Origin: Morchella semilibera
Taxonomy: Eukaryota; Ascomycota; Pezizomycetes; Pezizales; Morchellaceae
Direction: 5' to 3'
Assembly: GCA_009192285.1 (NCBI GenBank)
Contig: WBVU01000009.1
Location: 1,302,001 to 1,366,000, forward strand
DNA length: 64,000 bases
The position numbers and the translations under genes are program-made. Under the pieces are notes generated by a model that saw only the letters and a list, made by a program, of their open reading frames with translations, did not search any database and was not told where the DNA came from. Below, in pieces: positions 34,601 to 45,756 of this stretch (position 1 is the stretch's first letter; the number at the start of each line of letters is the position of its first letter).

Positions 34601-37543
34601 CTAGAGGTGCGGGTTTTCATCTTCTGCGCACATTATGCTCAACATAGACTCACACCTTATCACTCGGGCTATCCCTAGAACTATCAGCCGGTGGGTTAAC
34701 CCCATACGTCAGAGTTTTAATCAATAAGTGGCGTTCACTAACTAACCAAAGACACCATGACACGTGCCAGTCAAGTGATGAGATATTATCCCATCGGAAA
34801 AACCTGCACAAATGATCGCACTGCCACTAAGATGAGAGTGTAAATCTCGATTCTTGAGATCTAGATAGGAGATCCGGTATTATGTATAAAGCGGATTCGC
34901 TTAAGAGCATCTGGCACGGGATTGTACGGATGGAGCGCATAGTGCAGCAGCGTTCTATTCTAATTGCACATCAATATCCAACTCAAAGTACTTGCATGTA
35001 CCCTAAAAGAATTTCCCCGGGGATATCGTAGCGATGAAAAACATCGAATCAAGACCAAGAAATTTTGCCCCTGGGACGAATCGGGGGGAGCCGTCAATGT
35101 TAGCCATTTACCACTCCACGTCCCCGCCACTGCCGCCAGAAGCGCGTGGCAGTCTTGTCTCAAATGCACACTCTAAGGTCGTCCACTGATTAATGATCAT
35201 AAGATGGACGTTAGATACACGTGGATGACCCCGCTTATACTGACCAACACGAAGGTAGCCATTTGTCTGAACTCACTTATGAGAACGATAGATTGCTCGT
35301 AGAATACGGGTACTACACCTACATGTAAGTGCTGTGCTCTAAATACAATACAAAGCAATCTGAGACAGGTGGCCTGACAACGCTCACACGCAAACAGATG
35401 CATACATGTACATAGAGTACTCGTCCCAGAATTAGTTATACATGTAGTTTATTTCCAAGAATATGTGCATGTATGTACTTGATGTTAAATCACCCCTCTC
35501 ATATCAGATTGAAACCACAAAATAAAGGCTCCGTGTAGCTTACCGACAATCGAAGTAAATCAAACACATAGACAACACATATGGTGGGGACATGCAGTAC
35601 GTACGTGCAGAAATGCAGTGGTACCAGGTGATATTTCAACACCTAAAGCCGAAGGCACAGAGAGGGCTTTGTTGATTGATTGATTGATTACACAGAGAGG
35701 ACTATATACAACAGTGTTGCCACGAAATAGGTACCGGATCTGGTCTCCTAGAGCATTTTTTGGCAGAGTTTAGATGTCACTCACTCAAGTGCAGTAGGGT
35801 CCTTGGAGATATTGCTTCTAGAAACAAACATCTGTCGATTGTTCACCGACTGCCGAACAGTTTCAACACCTTATCTTCATAGACATCGACGAATCGTGTA
35901 GTGTCGATTCATTTGGCGCAAACACAGAGGATCTGTGCGCTCATCAACGGCCCCATATATCATTGGACAATTCGCTCTCACATCTGATTGGGACGATTTC
36001 AAACTACGATCTATTTTTTGTTTTTGATCTACAGGTACAAGTTTTCGCCGGTTGGTTCTATAAAGCTATGAACACGCATGTTTCTAAGCACCTATGTGTC
36101 CTGACCTTTATTAACCATCCCGAGCTTGCATAATTACCACGCACGTGCTTCATGTACTGGTTTAACAGATCTCTCGAACGCTCGCTCCGTAGGACCTAAT
36201 TACTAGACTCTTAGAATTATTTCAATTTACTCTGGGTATTCACCTTCAATGGCATCTGCTAAGATAGGTTGATATGTTCCCTCATGACTGATCACTCGAT
36301 CTGAACATCGGAGCTGAGTGCAAACACACCTAACGAACCGAGAACATAACCACAAAAGATAATGAGTCCTCAAAGCTGGAAGATATCCCTCACAGCTGTT
36401 CCAGTATCGATTTTTACCTCATGGTCCGTGGCTCGACTACCTTTGGGCGTTATCGGTCAAGTTTAGGGCGTGTTTATCTTTCGCAATCAATGGCAACAAA
36501 GCCAAGGAGTCTTCCACACACAAGATCGAGCTATAGCGCAGTGTAGGATTCCTGAGTCTTTGTCGGGAAAAATTGCATTGTGATTGATAAAATACATGTA
36601 GCTATAAATCTTGGGCCGCGGCTTGATTTAACCCAGGTAGAGTAATATTTGTGATAAAAGATCGGATGGATTTATTACTTACCAAAGCTGCTGGTTTAAC
36701 AAATATTTGATCATTCGGCTGTCAAGCAACCGTATTGACTAAAGTCAAACTTTGTTGTTCTTGATTATGCTTGGGGCTGGGTTGGTTTCTTACTAGTGGT
36801 CTAATTGCGGAGAGGGTGAAATTGAATTCTTTACAGCGTAAATGCACGCTTTTGGCAGCCAGTACCTACATACGGTGTGGGAATATTTCTAATCTGTCCG
36901 TTCCAGGCGTACCCCTATAGAATATGTCTCCCCATGCACGAATCGATCGCGAGCGCTCGTTGGTTATCACTTGGCCAGAAGGGTTATGAGTCTCGACATC
37001 TAATGTTTTCTTCATTTAAAATATTTCAGCAAATGTTGTATGCTGCGTAGGATATTATGATTTATGTAGTCATCATACTCGCGCGTTAAGTCAATTTTGT
37101 GAGCCCGTTGCTAGGACTTATAATACGTGAGTACTCACGCCTTCTAACATTGAAGTGCTGTCCGAATTTGGATATTTATGCCAAGACTGTGACGTATGAC
37201 GTTAGCGTGGCTGCTAGCACTATCTAACCAGCAGGGTCTTGTTTTAATCAACCCTATTCGTGATGATGACAATCGTTACCCCGGCCCGTTTGAAGCCGCC
37301 GGAGCAGAGATTGAATACCGTGGCTTCGTTGATCTAGGAATTAACCAGGTTTTCGAACCAGGCGCGAACAGATATTGCGGTAAAGCAGGTTCTCGACATA
37401 TTGTGAAGTCATGTTTCTCGTTATGTTTAATTTTTCATACTGTGTAGCTTAATTTCCCACTCGCGTCTTTTTGATACATGTAGTCTCGGTTTCCCTCCCT
37501 CTAGGTCAGAATATCTTTATTTTTGTTGAAAAATAGCATATAA
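31649..37543. other. 5.9-kb gene-poor stretch
   Basis: The first kilobase is probably the PKA-R promoter and leader: GCTG-rich short repeats near 32019, AG-rich tracts, a GT microsatellite at 32679-32693 and AGCAGT repeats near 32829-32859. From about 33.9 kb the DNA is AT-richer with no coherent reading frames. It contains a GATT repeat (35675-35689) and TACATGTA palindromes near 35322, 35404, 35440, 36594 and 37478. Nothing else supported. Confidence 0.5.
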
Positions 37544-39626
37544 ATGTATCGAATATTCCGCGCTAAACATTTAACTTTCACACCTTTTCAATCGGGCTTA
37601 TTACCACGGGTGTCTCTCTACTTTACCATACTTATCCTTTTCTTCAGCTCCTCCCCACACCCACATCACCACGGTCATCAACTAGAAGCAGACGCAAACC
37701 CAGTCGCTTCTGAGGATTGGATGGTCGTTCCAGGAGCTGGGTCCGATGAGGAGAAATGGGGTTGGGACAGTAGAATTAAAAGGGCGGAAAGTAGGACGGA
37801 TGTTTGTCTGAGATGGAGCCACCAGAGCGTGTTGGTAGGAGATAAGGTCTATATCTATGGAGGACAAGCAAAGACAAGCGCTGACCAGACTTCAAATACC
37901 TGGAGTATGAGTTCTCCATCCTTATAGAAGGTTTTGATTGCTAACGCCTTCAGACAACAATTTTCTGACTTTGGACATGAGTAAAGATTGGAGTATTGCC
38001 ACTCCATCCTTTCAAGGGCTTGCCCAACCGGATGGGCCACCTGCGGTAGCGAATGGGTTCGTACCTCCTCTGAATATATTTATGAAAAATACTAATATAT
38101 AGATAGCTATCTTTGGCATAACAGCAAAAATATCTACCTTTACGGCGGCCTCTTCTCTGATAAACCCGACGTGGCACCGACTGCATTCTCCCTCTGGCAG
38201 TATAACACCGAATCAGCAAGCTGGTCCGATATCACGTCCAAAACCTCCATTGCTAGTGACTCTGGGAGCAAGGTTATACAAAGAGCTGCGGAAGGAGCGG
38301 GAGTTAGTATTCCTGACAGAGGACTTGGGTTCTATTTCGGAGGGCATTTAGACTCCCATACAACCGAAGGATGGAGTAATCAAATACGACGAATATATTT
38401 GAAAAGTCTACTGCAATTTGATATGAACCAAAACCAGTTTCTTAACATCACCGAAAATGGGCTGGAGGACGCTGGAGTTCCAGAGAGAGCAGACGGTGTT
38501 TTAATATTTGTAAGCCAGGACCCTGGTCAAAGACTGATAAGCTAACTAATTATCCCAGGTCCCATGGGGTCCCGAAGGCATCCTTATTGGCATTGGTGGT
38601 GGCTTGAACGATACTTTTTCCCAGCTAAATATAGTTGATGTTTACGATCTTTCTAGCCGTAGATGGACAAAACAAGCAACTGATGGCACAACCCCTAAAT
38701 ACCGTGTTAATCCTTGTGCAGTTGTCGGCTCTGCATCTGATGGCTCTTCCCATAATATCTACTTCTTCGGCGGACAAAACCTAGTACCTTACGGCGAACA
38801 AGTCCAATATAACGACATGTGGATTCTTTCAATCCCGTCATTCACCTGGATCGAAGTTGATACAGACGGCCAGACAGTCCCCATTGCCCGAGCAGGCCAC
38901 ACTTGCGAACTCCATGGAAGCAATATGATTATCATTGGCGGTTATGTGGGTCAAGAATTAAGTTGTGATAGTCCTGGAATCTATTTGTTTGATACCCACG
39001 CAGCACAATGGAAGACAGAATACAAGTCACCCACCAGTAGTTCGAGTAATAGCGCAGAGAAAGAGGTGGCCGAGTTTTATCGCGTGCCAGATGTGGTAAT
39101 CAGCGTCATTGGCGGAGATGCAACTGGCGGGGCGACAGTTACAAAACCTGGGATGGCTGCGGATCCTGATTCTCCTGTTGCGACTGGGAAGCCTGGAGAT
39201 TACAAGTATACTACTGTCATCTCGCATACAGCCGCTCCACCGACTGTTGCAACCATCACGAATTCCGATGGCTCTGTATCTACGACCACCACATATGCCA
39301 ATAGCACAATCTTGGGCGGTACCGGAAATTCTGAGAAGTCGGCTAATGTTGGTCTTATAATTGGAGCTAGCTTGGCTGGAATAGTTTTGTTGGTGCTGAT
39401 GCTGTTAGGGGCAGCCTATGTGTGGTATCGCAAAAAGATCAAGGAGCTGAGAGAAGCAAGTGAGAAGCTAGCCACAGGTACAGAGTACAGTGGAAGAATG
39501 AGTAGAGAAGGTCTGGGGGAGGAATTGAGTAGAAGTGAGAGTGCCAATGAGTTATTGGGTGAGGAACCAACCTTTTGGGGAGTCTTACTGAGCCCCAGAA
39601 GGAGTTTAAGGGTTGTTAATCATTGA
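37544..39626 (+). CDS. Kelch-repeat membrane protein
   Basis: Predicted type I surface or secretory-pathway protein of 644 residues. Four exons: introns at 37905-37953, 38057-38106 and 38510-38558, each GT-AG. The N-terminus has a hydrophobic segment at residues about 22-36, suggesting a signal peptide or anchor. Kelch blades follow, each with the Y-I-Y-G-G / Y-L-Y-G-G / Y-F-G-G / Y-F-F-G-G / I-I-I-G-G-Y type strand and the following W. They form a beta-propeller like galactose-oxidase-type fungal proteins. A Ser/Thr-rich stalk leads to a single transmembrane helix at about residues 553-577 (G-L-I-I-G-A-S-L-A-G-I-V-L-L-V), then a basic Y-R-K-K stop-transfer and a cytoplasmic tail. The family is common in fungi but the partner is unknown. 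No neighbour shares the strand closely. Confidence 0.88.
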
Positions 39627-40622
39627 TATTATTTGTATTCCTTACTTGCTGTTAAGCAGCATGTTGACGACTCTGCGGTGCTTTGCGTTACGAGTTTGAT
39701 TCTTGCACAACGGTTTGGGGAGTTTTCTGGTACCATGGGCTACGAAGTATAGAAACGCATAACTTTGAATAGCGATTGTTTTGTTTGCTTTGTTTTGTTT
39801 ACTGGTGGTCCTTTTCAATGTAGAACAGGATATGAAGATAACACGGGAGGTTAATTTAATAGTACATGTATGCATGGGGATTGATGGGCCCACGAGTGAT
39901 AACATATGAAGGGAATATAGAAGGAGCAATTGTTTGAGGTGAGTTTACATACGGGCCAGTCTGGTAAAGCGTCGATCCTGTGTGGCAATGAAACGAAGTC
40001 TTATCAGTTCGACACTACCTCACTCTATAGATCTACAGCTCCCGCAGATCCTAATTGAGGGGCAAATGTCCGAAAAACTAATTCTAGGCCCTCACTAAGG
40101 TTATCTAAACTTTAGGAATATTTAGAGTTTATTATGTAGTTCTTTGGAATAATAATTAGGCTGTACAGGCGGCCAGTTTTACCATGGCCAGATCACCACC
40201 GATCATATAGATACATATGAGGCGGCCAAGGTTTGCTATAACAGTACATATACCTTCTCTAAAGGTAGTCTCCCTATAAGGGTGCATGTAATTTCTCTAT
40301 AAGGGTGCAAGGTTCTGGTCGCAGGCGTAGTATACCATTATGGAAATTTTTCGTTGTAATATGATAAATTTTCATATGCATGGAAATACCAAAGAGGCAC
40401 TCGAGGTTAATATACATGTAGTAATACTCCATCTATATTTATTTTAAGTAACCGGGCGGCACTATAGCATTAATATTCAAAAGAGTGCATACATGTAGCA
40501 TCGTGATCAGTACCGGGTTTTCTCTCAAAGACCGATCACACGTACTTTTGAGACTGCTACATTGTGCCGGAGTATTATAAGGGTTACATTTGATTCAAAA
40601 ACTAAAACATCATACAACCATA

Positions 40623-40780
40623 CAGTACCAAAAAGAGGGGTGGGATCACTACGGTATTCCCGTATACGCTAGAAATGCGGTAAGAATACGGTATTTGTAC
40701 AGTACACTTCCTCTAATGCCGGTTTAATTCGGTATTTGTCATTAAATTCCGTAGTGATTTCACCCCATTTTTTCATACTG
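40623..40780 (+). mobile_element. TA-flanked MITE, CAGTA family (158 bp)
   Basis: The ends start CAGTACCAAAAAG and, reversed, CAGTATGAAAAAA. The arms share GGGGTG and ATCACTACGG over about 36 bp with about seven mismatches. TA lies outside both ends. CAGT termini plus TA duplication point to a Tc1/mariner-type origin. No coding capacity. Confidence 0.8.
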
Positions 40781-40871
40781 TATATATAGGCTTAGTGCTA
40801 ACGGCCTGGCTCCGAAGAAACCGGCTACAACGAGAGAGGGGCTTTCTTTTGTTCTCCTTGGTTTAGTGCTA

Positions 40872-41180
40872 TGGTGCGGTAAATGTGTCAAAAGTAATTT
40901 TACCACCGGTGGTGAAAACAATACCAACATTTATGCCTTAAAATGGATAAAAGCACAGACCCTTTGGCCAAAAGGGGCTATATAATGCCAATCTATGGTC
41001 CAATTGTCCACCGGTGGTGAATTTCACCACCGGCTGGAAACCTTCATAAGTATTGGCACTAAGTAATATAGTATAGCGCAGCATAAAGACTGAAATTCAG
41101 CATTTGTATTGGCACAAGGACTGAAATTCAGTGCTTATACCACCGTTGGTAAAATTACTTTTGGCACATTTACCGCTCCA
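40872..41180 (+). mobile_element. TA-flanked MITE, TGGTGCGG family (309 bp)
   Basis: Terminal inverted repeats of about 42 bp with only three mismatches (TGGTGCGGTAAATGTG and, reversed, TGGAGCGGTAAATGTG, continuing through AAAAGTAATTTTACCA and CGGTGGT). The interior has nested CCACCGG palindromes (about 41010-41035), so a single strand would fold into a long hairpin with a side hairpin. TA flanks both ends. Confidence 0.82.
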
Positions 41181-41281
41181 TATAATGCTGCAGTTATGTA
41201 TTGCTGTAGATATAGATATTGGAGCTATAAAAGAGAAAGAAATACGGCACCGATTTGAGTAGGACAAACTTATGCCAAAGT

Positions 41282-41303
41282 CCTAACCCTAACCCTGACC
41301 CTA
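41282..41303 (+). repeat. Short interstitial telomere-like repeat
   Basis: Two exact CCCTAA units and one variant (CCCTGA) in tandem, the complement of the TTAGGG fungal telomere repeat. Too short to prove a fusion site. Confidence 0.6.
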
Positions 41304-41596
41304 CGAGAATTATAGAAAATTTCCTCTGGATGTTTTACTTATTTACCGTGACTTGAGTAGTAGTACTTTTGCATTCTATAGTATCTTGATGGATAATCTC
41401 ATACCCTTTTTCAAAACAGATTTGAGCATCTAATACTTAAGCGTTCAGTAAACGAAAACATTGAATTCAATCTAGGTCTAAATCAAAGTTCACAACCTAA
41501 CGCGCAATTGATCGACTTATGGCCAATATTACTTTAATATCTTCATTACCGGTTGGATTAAGACTACATACATGTATGTAGAAGTACATGTATGTA

Positions 41597-41752
41597 CCGC
41601 ACTAATTCGTCTCAGCAGCCGGCCACACAGGACGTTGAAATTCCCCTATATGCTTATTTGCCTTGAATACACCCCCTAATCTCCCCTCATGCTGGCTCGG
41701 GAAGGCAACTTAGACGTCTTGTATGACCGGCTGCTGGGACGAGTTAATGCGG
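41597..41752 (+). mobile_element. TA-flanked MITE, CCGCA family (156 bp)
   Basis: Arms of about 32 bp begin CCGCACTAATTCGTC and, reversed, CCGCATTAACTCGTC, sharing CAGCAGCCGG. The five mismatches are all C/T transitions. TA flanks both ends. No coding capacity. Confidence 0.8.
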
Positions 41753-41948
41753 TATGCGTTGCGACTTTGTTTTGTGTCATGGGTAATTCTGTTAAATATT
41801 GCCTCGATTTCACTGAGCTGCCCTGAAATCTGTGGTGCAGGAGCGAGAACCAGGTTATAGCTCAATTGTACCGCGTACAATATGCAGGGTGCACTAAATT
41901 AAATTTTAGACATAGAAAAAGTTGACACTTGCTTTTGCGGGGAATGTA

Positions 41949-42173
41949 CCCAGGGTGTTGGAAAGTGATGCACATTTTGACTAGACAACGCCCAAATACT
42001 TTACCACAATACAACAAAACCGTACAGAACTTCTCTACCATACCTAAGTACTAAGCATATACTTTTATAAAGAGTATCTGCACTCATATTTACCTTGAAA
42101 TAGCCTGGTGTGGGGGTTGGTTCCCGTGTGGCTATGAAACCACCAAATGTGCATCACTTTCCGACACCCTGGG
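41949..42173 (+). mobile_element. TA-flanked MITE, CCCAGGG family (225 bp)
   Basis: Terminal inverted repeats of 29 bp with one mismatch, starting CCCAGGGTGT and including GGAAAGTGATGCACATTT. TA flanks both ends. The near-identity of the arms suggests a comparatively young insertion. No transposase frame inside. Confidence 0.85.
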
Positions 42174-43803
42174 TACACGTAGTTTCTGTCACGCCACTGC
42201 GCTTGTGCTATTGCGACGGGAGTAGAACACAAATCGTTGGTTTCTCAACACCATCTACTTCATACTAAGTACATACACTAGCTTGTATATGAGCCAATCA
42301 ATACATCGGCTAATATGTTTGCACAACCGTATATGTATTCGCTTGGCCTTCACGACCTCCTTGGGGATCTAAAGATCTAAGGTGTATGAATATGAGTAAT
42401 ATGGTACTTTTCAGGGCCGAGGCTGCTCAGGCTCGGATTTCCTTGCAACCGCATCACCTCTAGTGCTCTAGGCACCTTCCACGGCTTCGAGAATTTGTGG
42501 GTACTGTGGCTGCCTGATATGACTGGAACTATCGACCTCTCAACTGTACCTACTCTACCGTTAATATTTTCAGCCGATTGGCTCCGGAATTGTGGGTCTA
42601 TATCATCAGGTGCGTATAAAGATATCCCGCAAAGGAATGCCGGCTGAGTTTTCCAGTACATCGGGATTTATGTCACGTACACATGTACCGATAGGTCGAC
42701 CCGGTCCATATCGATAACTATAGGACTACTATTTTCTTTTTCCTCTTTTTTGATATCGCAATTTCGCTATCCAACCCTAAACGCATATCAGAATGAAAGG
42801 GGAGGGGGTTACGTTTATCCGCTGCTCAAGGACCAGGTCTCAAAAGTTTTTTCTTTGACGTTCAAATCTCTTGTCAGCGGCCAAGCCCAGCGGCTCCACC
42901 CCGGACGACAGGGTCTACCCCCGTTTGATATGTCTTTCCCTTTACGATAGGCCGAAGCCCTAAGCCTAGGGTAACCGGTAGAGTAGATCCTACTGAATAT
43001 TGCAGGCTTCACTCCCACATCGGAGGCTTTGCTCTCCGCCTAACCCGGACCCTTGGTGCCGAACCAGAATATCGGGTCCATCCTGATATGTCTCGGAATG
43101 TACAATGATCACCTCATTATGAGCAATCTTTAGGGTAAAAGAAAAATCCCTTTCATAAAACTAACGGGGGAGTTCTTCCCTCTTTTTTTTCTCTTTTTTT
43201 AGAGCATGACCACCACTGTCAATGGTGGACCGTGAATCTTCCTTCTGATGGGCGGGGCCAACTTGGCATGGAGCAAACGCCGCATTAAAATCTCGGATAT
43301 TCGGCACTGAGGGGCAAGCCATGCCTCATATACCGAGGGACAGAAAACCGAGTTTTACTAGCTGCCATCGGCGAAATCTACCAGGAGGTTGGATATGTTA
43401 CGCATAGGAAGACAGTGTTGCAGGGAATTCATTACTCAATTAGACAGGTTAACATGGCGGTTTGTCAGGAGTTCTTTTGGGACACCCTGCTTTACAAATG
43501 GCTGTTGCTTGCTTCCCCGCCCCTGAGAGGAAATAAATAGTCCCTGCAATACCGGTATTGTAACTTTTTAAAGCTCCATAAATCCTTCCTTTCTCTGTGA
43601 TATGGGATTTTGTTATTTGTAGGTAAGCTCACCACCCAACAATTCTTGGCTTGACCGGAAGTTTGAACTAACGAGAACCAAGGTTATTTAAATTAACAAT
43701 CCTACATAATTCATAGCTTCTACATTTGTCGAAGTCAAACTTTACGCCCCCATATTGAAGGGGTATTTTACATACACGCAAGTTTTTATTGAGGTGTATC
43801 GCA

Positions 43804-45756
43804 ATGGCAAAAAGCGATGATGTTATCTCGGCTTCTCTAAGGGAAAAAGACATTGAATCGGGTATCGGGGCAGAAAAAAGTGATTTTAGGAATGATATCG
43901 ATTCCTCCTCATCAACCACAAGCTCTAGCTCGGATGATTATAGTGAGGGCGTCACACGAATTGCTACAATAGTGGACCCTGATATTACCAGAATAGCTAC
44001 CAAAGCTTCACGAGCTTCTGGAAAGTCCGGGAGAACAACAAAAGATCTAGAAGCAGTTCTTGGTACAGAGTTTGAGGTCAAGTGGGAAAGTTCAGATGAT
44101 CCACAGAATGCTTTGAATTGGTCGAGAAAGACAAAAGGTTTAATTCTTGCATTGGTATCCTTACAGACTTGGATGGTGTATGTTATAATCAAAACATCGG
44201 TATGGCTGCATGGTAGGCTAATTATAGACTGCTTATGTTCTTAGGGTTTTCTATTCTACCTCCTATGTTTCCGGCTCCCCCGGGATAATGAAAGAGTTTG
44301 GTATAACATCCAAGACAATCGCCACGTTGGGTATGACAACGTATATGCTTGGGCTGGCAGCCGGACCGCTAGTTTTGGCGCCAATGAGCGAGCTTTACGG
44401 TCGAAGACCAGTCTACCTAATCTCTCTGTCTTTGTTTTTCATCCTCGTACTCCCGGCATGTCTAGCTCAGAACTTTGCGACAATTCTTATAGTTCGCTTT
44501 CTAGGGTATGATAAAACACTTTAAGTTTGTTTGAATCAGGCTTATTAAAATATTTATACAGGGCTTTCGCTGGGTCAGTCACAATATCAAATGCACCTGG
44601 AACAATTGGAGATATTTTCGATGAACATAGTCGAACTATGGCAATTACAATCTTCTCGCTAGCTCCAATGAATGGACCGGTCCTCGGCCCAATCATTGGC
44701 GGGTTGGTTTATGGAAACCTTGGGTGGAGATGGACAAGTTGGCTAGTTTTCATCATTGCGGGAGTACTAGGTTTCTTAGGGTTTTTTATTCCAGAAACAT
44801 ACGCCCCTGTCCTCATGAGAAAAAAAGCGGCAAAACTTCGCAAGGAGACTGGGGATGACAGATATATGTCGAGATTCTGTTATAAGGATGGCGAAGGTGA
44901 CTTTTGGGTATTAATTAAGACAAGTCTACAGCGACCAATCGTCATGTTGTTTACTGAACCACTGTGGTAAGTTACCGTGGTGCCTTACAGCCCCACCTAG
45001 AATGATTTTACTGATGGGAAGGTTTACATAGCATTTTCTGGGCATTTTATATTGCTGTTATCTATGGTATTCTGTACCTTTGTTTCACAGCCTATCCCAT
45101 TGTTTTCGCCCAGATCCGTGGCTGGGGCCCATCAACCGCTGGCCTTGCATTCTGTGGTATTGGCGTCGGCACGGTATTATCAGCTATTCTAGACCCGGTA
45201 AACCAGAAGATCTATGAAATGCACAAAATAGATCCGGACACTGGTAAAAGACCACCAGAGGCCCGTATTGCATGCACATGCCTTGCTGCAATCTTGAGTC
45301 CTGCTGCAATGTTCTGGTTTGCTTGGACTTGTGTGCCAACAAGCATTCACTGGATCTGGCCCATTTTAAGCGGAATTCCTTTTGGATTGGGAAACACTTG
45401 GATCTTCCTACACGGGAACAGTTATCTAATCACGAGCTATGATGTTTATGCTGCATCTGCTTTAGCGGGAAATACCGTAACAAGAAGGTAATAAGTCCTT
45501 TCGTATCTATATCGGTGAGTTAGATTTTAGTTCTAACACTAGGCGATCTAGTATTCTTGGTGGGGTTTTGCCTCTGGTTGGACCGCAGCTGTACTCAAAA
45601 CTCGGCCCAAATTGGGCAGCAACTACAGTTGGTTTTATCTCAATGGCACTGATTCCAATCCCATGGGGATTCTATAAATGGGGCAAGCAAGTAAGAATTC
45701 GGTCGCCAATGTTGCAGCGACTACAGAAGGAAAGAGAAGAGAGAGGGGAGGAGTAA
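43804..45756 (+). CDS. MFS transporter, DHA1 (drug/polyamine:H+ antiporter) type
   Basis: Twelve-helix plasma-membrane antiporter of 566 residues. Five exons: introns at 44178-44244, 44506-44561, 44967-45031 and 45488-45551. The N-terminus is long (about 110 residues), hydrophilic and Ser-rich, ending in W-x-x-S-D-D-P-Q-N-A-L-N-W. Signature motifs are G-P-L-V-L-A-P-M-S-E-L-Y-G-R-R-P-V-Y (motif A region) and A-P-M-N-G-P-V-L-G-P-I-I-G-G (motif C). The last helix is followed by a basic tail. The family is the same as the transporter at 7036, and two of its introns fall at corresponding places (before the helix-1 exon and before the last exons), yet the proteins differ clearly, so they are distant paralogues. 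Start chosen at the first ATG. All exons are clean. Confidence 0.92.

Larger units (their letters stand above)
39627..43803. other. Intergenic, packed with inverted-repeat elements
   Basis: About 4.2 kb. Besides the four TA-flanked elements listed separately, it has a 13-14 bp direct repeat (CTATAAGGGTGCA at 40273-40286 and 40297-40309), an interstitial telomere-like tract at 41282-41303, a possible leucine-rich relic at 42400-42650 and T-rich tracts at 42730-42750 and 43180-43200. No intact gene seen. Confidence 0.6.

Noticed and set aside
37196-37447. Plus frame of 83 codons upstream of the Kelch gene
   Set aside because: Looks orderly in the middle but no homology recalled and no splice link to a neighbour.
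39940-40030. Possible tRNA-like stretch
   Set aside because: No consistent cloverleaf or T-loop found by hand.
42377-42661. Minus frame of 94 codons, and a leucine-rich plus-strand reading of the same DNA
   Set aside because: May be a relic of an LRR gene, but neither strand gives a convincing motif.
42680-43240. Possible LTR-like remnant (repeated GGTCCAT and TGATATG words)
   Set aside because: No paired LTR, primer site or pol motif could be found.
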